NCBI GenBank assembly: GCA_947472635.1
Contig: CANJDY010000112.1
Span: 1-8,309 of the forward strand
DNA: 8,309 bases
From: Chitinophagaceae bacterium
Lineage (GTDB): Bacteria; Bacteroidota; Bacteroidia; Chitinophagales; Chitinophagaceae
Reading direction: 5' to 3'
In this document: positions 6,950 to 8,309 of the stretch, piece after piece
Position numbering within the stretch: the first letter of the stretch is position 1
How the letters are laid out: each line of letters starts with the position of its first letter
Translations under genes and position numbers: made by a program
Notes under the pieces: generated by a model
Database searches by the model: none
Told to the model about the DNA's origin: nothing
What the model saw: the letters and a program-made list of their open reading frames with translations, nothing else

Positions 6950-7037
6950 ATATGAAAAGAAGCATTCAGAAGCCCATTATTGGTTTAAAAGACATTGTAT
7001 AGAAATTATTCATTTTCATTAAAGTTTTACCTATAGT

Positions 7038-7721
7038 ATGTTCGATTTTATTTTATTGTTTCATTGGACACAATTATTACAGCCGCAATGGTATATTGAT
7101 AACGGAGGTTTGTGGTTTATTGTATTTGCAGTATTTGCCGAAACAGGATTGTTTGCGGGTTTTTTTTTACCAGGGGATTCATTGCTTTTCGTTACAGGAA
7201 TCTTTAGTGACAACCTGGTTAAATCAGCTTTTGGTTTTGACTCACAAAGTTCCTTTTTCAATTTATTGGTTTTAGGAATCGTGATTTCCTTAACGGGGGT
7301 AATGGGTAATTTTGCAGGATATTGGTTTGGGAAAAAAAGTGGTCCTTATTTGTTTGAAAAAAAGGATAATTTTTTGTTTAAGAAAAAATATTTATTTCAG
7401 GCAAAAGATTTTTACGACAAGCATGGTGGAGGTGCTATTGTGATGGCCAGATTTTTACCCATACTCCGAACCTTTGCCCCCATCGTTGCAGGAATAGTGG
7501 CAATGGATAAAAAGAAATTTACTTTTTATAATATCGTAGGGTCCTTTTCCTGGGTTTTTTCAATGCTATTTGCCGGCCATTACCTGCAAATACTATTTTT
7601 GGATTGGTTTAGCTTTGATTTAAAAAAACACTTGGAAGTAATTGTTGTAGGAATTGTGTTGATTACTACAGCGCCTATACTATTGAAATTATTTTTAGGA
7701 AAAAATAAAAAACAGTCATAG
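7038..7721 (+). CDS. DedA/VTT-domain membrane protein
   Basis: This complete 227-residue polytopic protein belongs to the DedA (SNARE-associated, VTT) family. Members affect envelope integrity, and several have been shown to recycle undecaprenyl phosphate or flip phospholipids across the inner membrane. The charged residues essential in E. coli YqjA are all present with matching spacing: E35 in FAETG, D47 in FLPGDSLLF, R138 in MARFLP and R144 in LRTFAP. The pairs stand 12 and 6 residues apart, as E39/D51 and R130/R136 do in YqjA. The Gly-rich VMGNFAGYWFGKKSGP lies at 88-103 and GIVAMDKKKF at 152-161. A terminal helix (about 201-219) ends in a basic tail. The gene starts 88 bp after the DAACS stop without a terminator, so read-through is possible. 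It lies 24 bp before the MFS gene, so those two probably form an operon. Which lipid it handles cannot be told. Confidence 0.92.
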   Translation: MFDFILLFHWTQLLQPQWYIDNGGLWFIVFAVFAETGLFAGFFLPGDSLLFVTGIFSDNLVKSAFGFDSQSSFFNLLVLGIVISLTGVMGNFAGYWFGKKSGPYLFEKKDNFLFKKKYLFQAKDFYDKHGGGAIVMARFLPILRTFAPIVAGIVAMDKKKFTFYNIVGSFSWVFSMLFAGHYLQILFLDWFSFDLKKHLEVIVVGIVLITTAPILLKLFLGKNKKQS

Positions 7722-7745
7722 CCGATAGGCAAATAAACTAATCAG

Positions 7746-8309
7746 ATGAACAAACCATCCAATTCCATTTTCAATATCACGGTTCTGGTAGCCGCCCTGG
7801 GTTATTTTGTAGACATCTACGACCTGCTTTTATTTCAAATTGTAAGAGTGGATAGTTTGAAGGATATGGGGCTTTCTATTGCACAGGTGAAATCCGAAGG
7901 AGAATTTATTATAAGCGTACAGATGATCGGCTTGTTGCTGGGTGGAATCATTTGGGGTGTAATGGGTGATAAAAAAGGACGGTTGAGTGTTTTGTTTGGT
8001 TCTATTGTTTTGTATTCTATTGCTAATATTATCAATGGGTTTGTACAAACTCCAAATCAATATGCACTCACCCGATTCTTTGCAGGCATTGGGTTGGCTG
8101 GAGAACTGGGGGCGGGTATTACGCTGGTATCTGAATTAGTGAGCAAAGAAAAAAGAGGTATAAGTACTTCTTTGGTTGCAGGTGTTGGTTTGACTGGAGC
8201 AGTAGTAGCTTATTTTATTTCTCAGCATTTCAATTGGCGTATCTGTTATTTTATAGGCGGCGGATTGGGCTTTTGTCTATTGTTATTAAGGATATCTGTT
8301 TTTGAAAGT
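7746..8309 (+). CDS. MFS transporter, N-terminal part, cut by the right edge
   Basis: The ATG at 7746 opens a frame that runs without a stop to the last base, giving 188 residues, about the first six-helix half of a major facilitator carrier. Helix 1 contains the acidic GYFVDIYDLLLF (19-30), as in metabolite:proton symporters. The helix 2-3 loop has motif A, GVMGDKKGRL (71-80), with D75 and R79. Helices 4-5 read TRFFAGIGLAGELGAG (109-124) and VAGVGLTGAVVAYF (144-157), separated by SKEKRG. This arrangement fits the sugar-phosphate, aromatic-acid and metabolite:H+ symporter branches better than drug exporters. The start has no Shine-Dalgarno sequence and lies 24 bp after the DedA stop. The superfamily is certain; the substrate is unknown without the second half. 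Confidence 0.9.
   Translation, partial: MNKPSNSIFNITVLVAALGYFVDIYDLLLFQIVRVDSLKDMGLSIAQVKSEGEFIISVQMIGLLLGGIIWGVMGDKKGRLSVLFGSIVLYSIANIINGFVQTPNQYALTRFFAGIGLAGELGAGITLVSELVSKEKRGISTSLVAGVGLTGAVVAYFISQHFNWRICYFIGGGLGFCLLLLRISVFES

Noticed and set aside
6952..7002. A 16-codon frame (ATG to TAG) starting 2 bp after the DAACS stop
   Set aside because: It is too short to support as a gene, has no membrane or toxin-like character, and an ATG following a stop by chance is common in AT-rich DNA.
7830..8060. Two overlapping open frames on the - strand near the right end
   Set aside because: They are antisense shadows of the MFS gene, whose + strand frame has clear motif A and helix 4-5 signatures.

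Overview
This 8.3-kb window looks like ordinary chromosomal DNA from a member of the Bacteroidota, and I would lean towards the Chitinophagia/Chitinophagaceae. The reasons are indirect. The DNA is AT-rich, and the start codons lack Shine-Dalgarno sequences and are preceded by A/T-rich leaders. At least one good candidate resembles the phylum's TTTG / TAnnTTTG promoter. The protein types (Pam-like exported amidase, CAT-type permease, MFS carrier) also fit, but no rRNA or single marker proves the lineage.

Layout from left to right: (1) the C-terminal 60% of peptidase T on the + strand, cut by the left edge; (2) a lone SPFH/Band 7 membrane protein on the + strand, closed by a strong bidirectional terminator; (3) convergent to it, on the - strand, an exported peptide-amidase-like enzyme with its own candidate promoter; (4) upstream of that, also on the - strand, an APC-superfamily cationic-amino-acid-type permease with its own terminator; (5) divergent from the permease across a 137-bp control region, a + strand DAACS-family symporter with a coiled-coil insert of about 110 residues; (6) a DedA/VTT membrane protein; (7) 24 bp further on, the start of an MFS transporter cut by the right edge. 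No gene-free stretch exceeds 170 bp. I see no rRNA, tRNA, CRISPR array, insertion sequence or phage gene.

Several genes fit a loose theme of peptide and amino-acid use. Peptidase T trims tripeptides in the cytoplasm, the amidase probably removes amide groups outside the cytoplasm, and the two divergent carriers would import amino acids and dicarboxylates. This is inference from neighbourhood only. Strand switches and terminators split the genes into at least four transcription units, so it is not one operon.

I found no convincing undescribed multi-gene system. The most unusual feature is the heptad-patterned insert between the first two membrane helices of the DAACS symporter. Lesser points of interest are the Tat/lipoprotein-type signal on the amidase, an 8-bp inverted repeat in the divergent control region, and the solitary SPFH protein.
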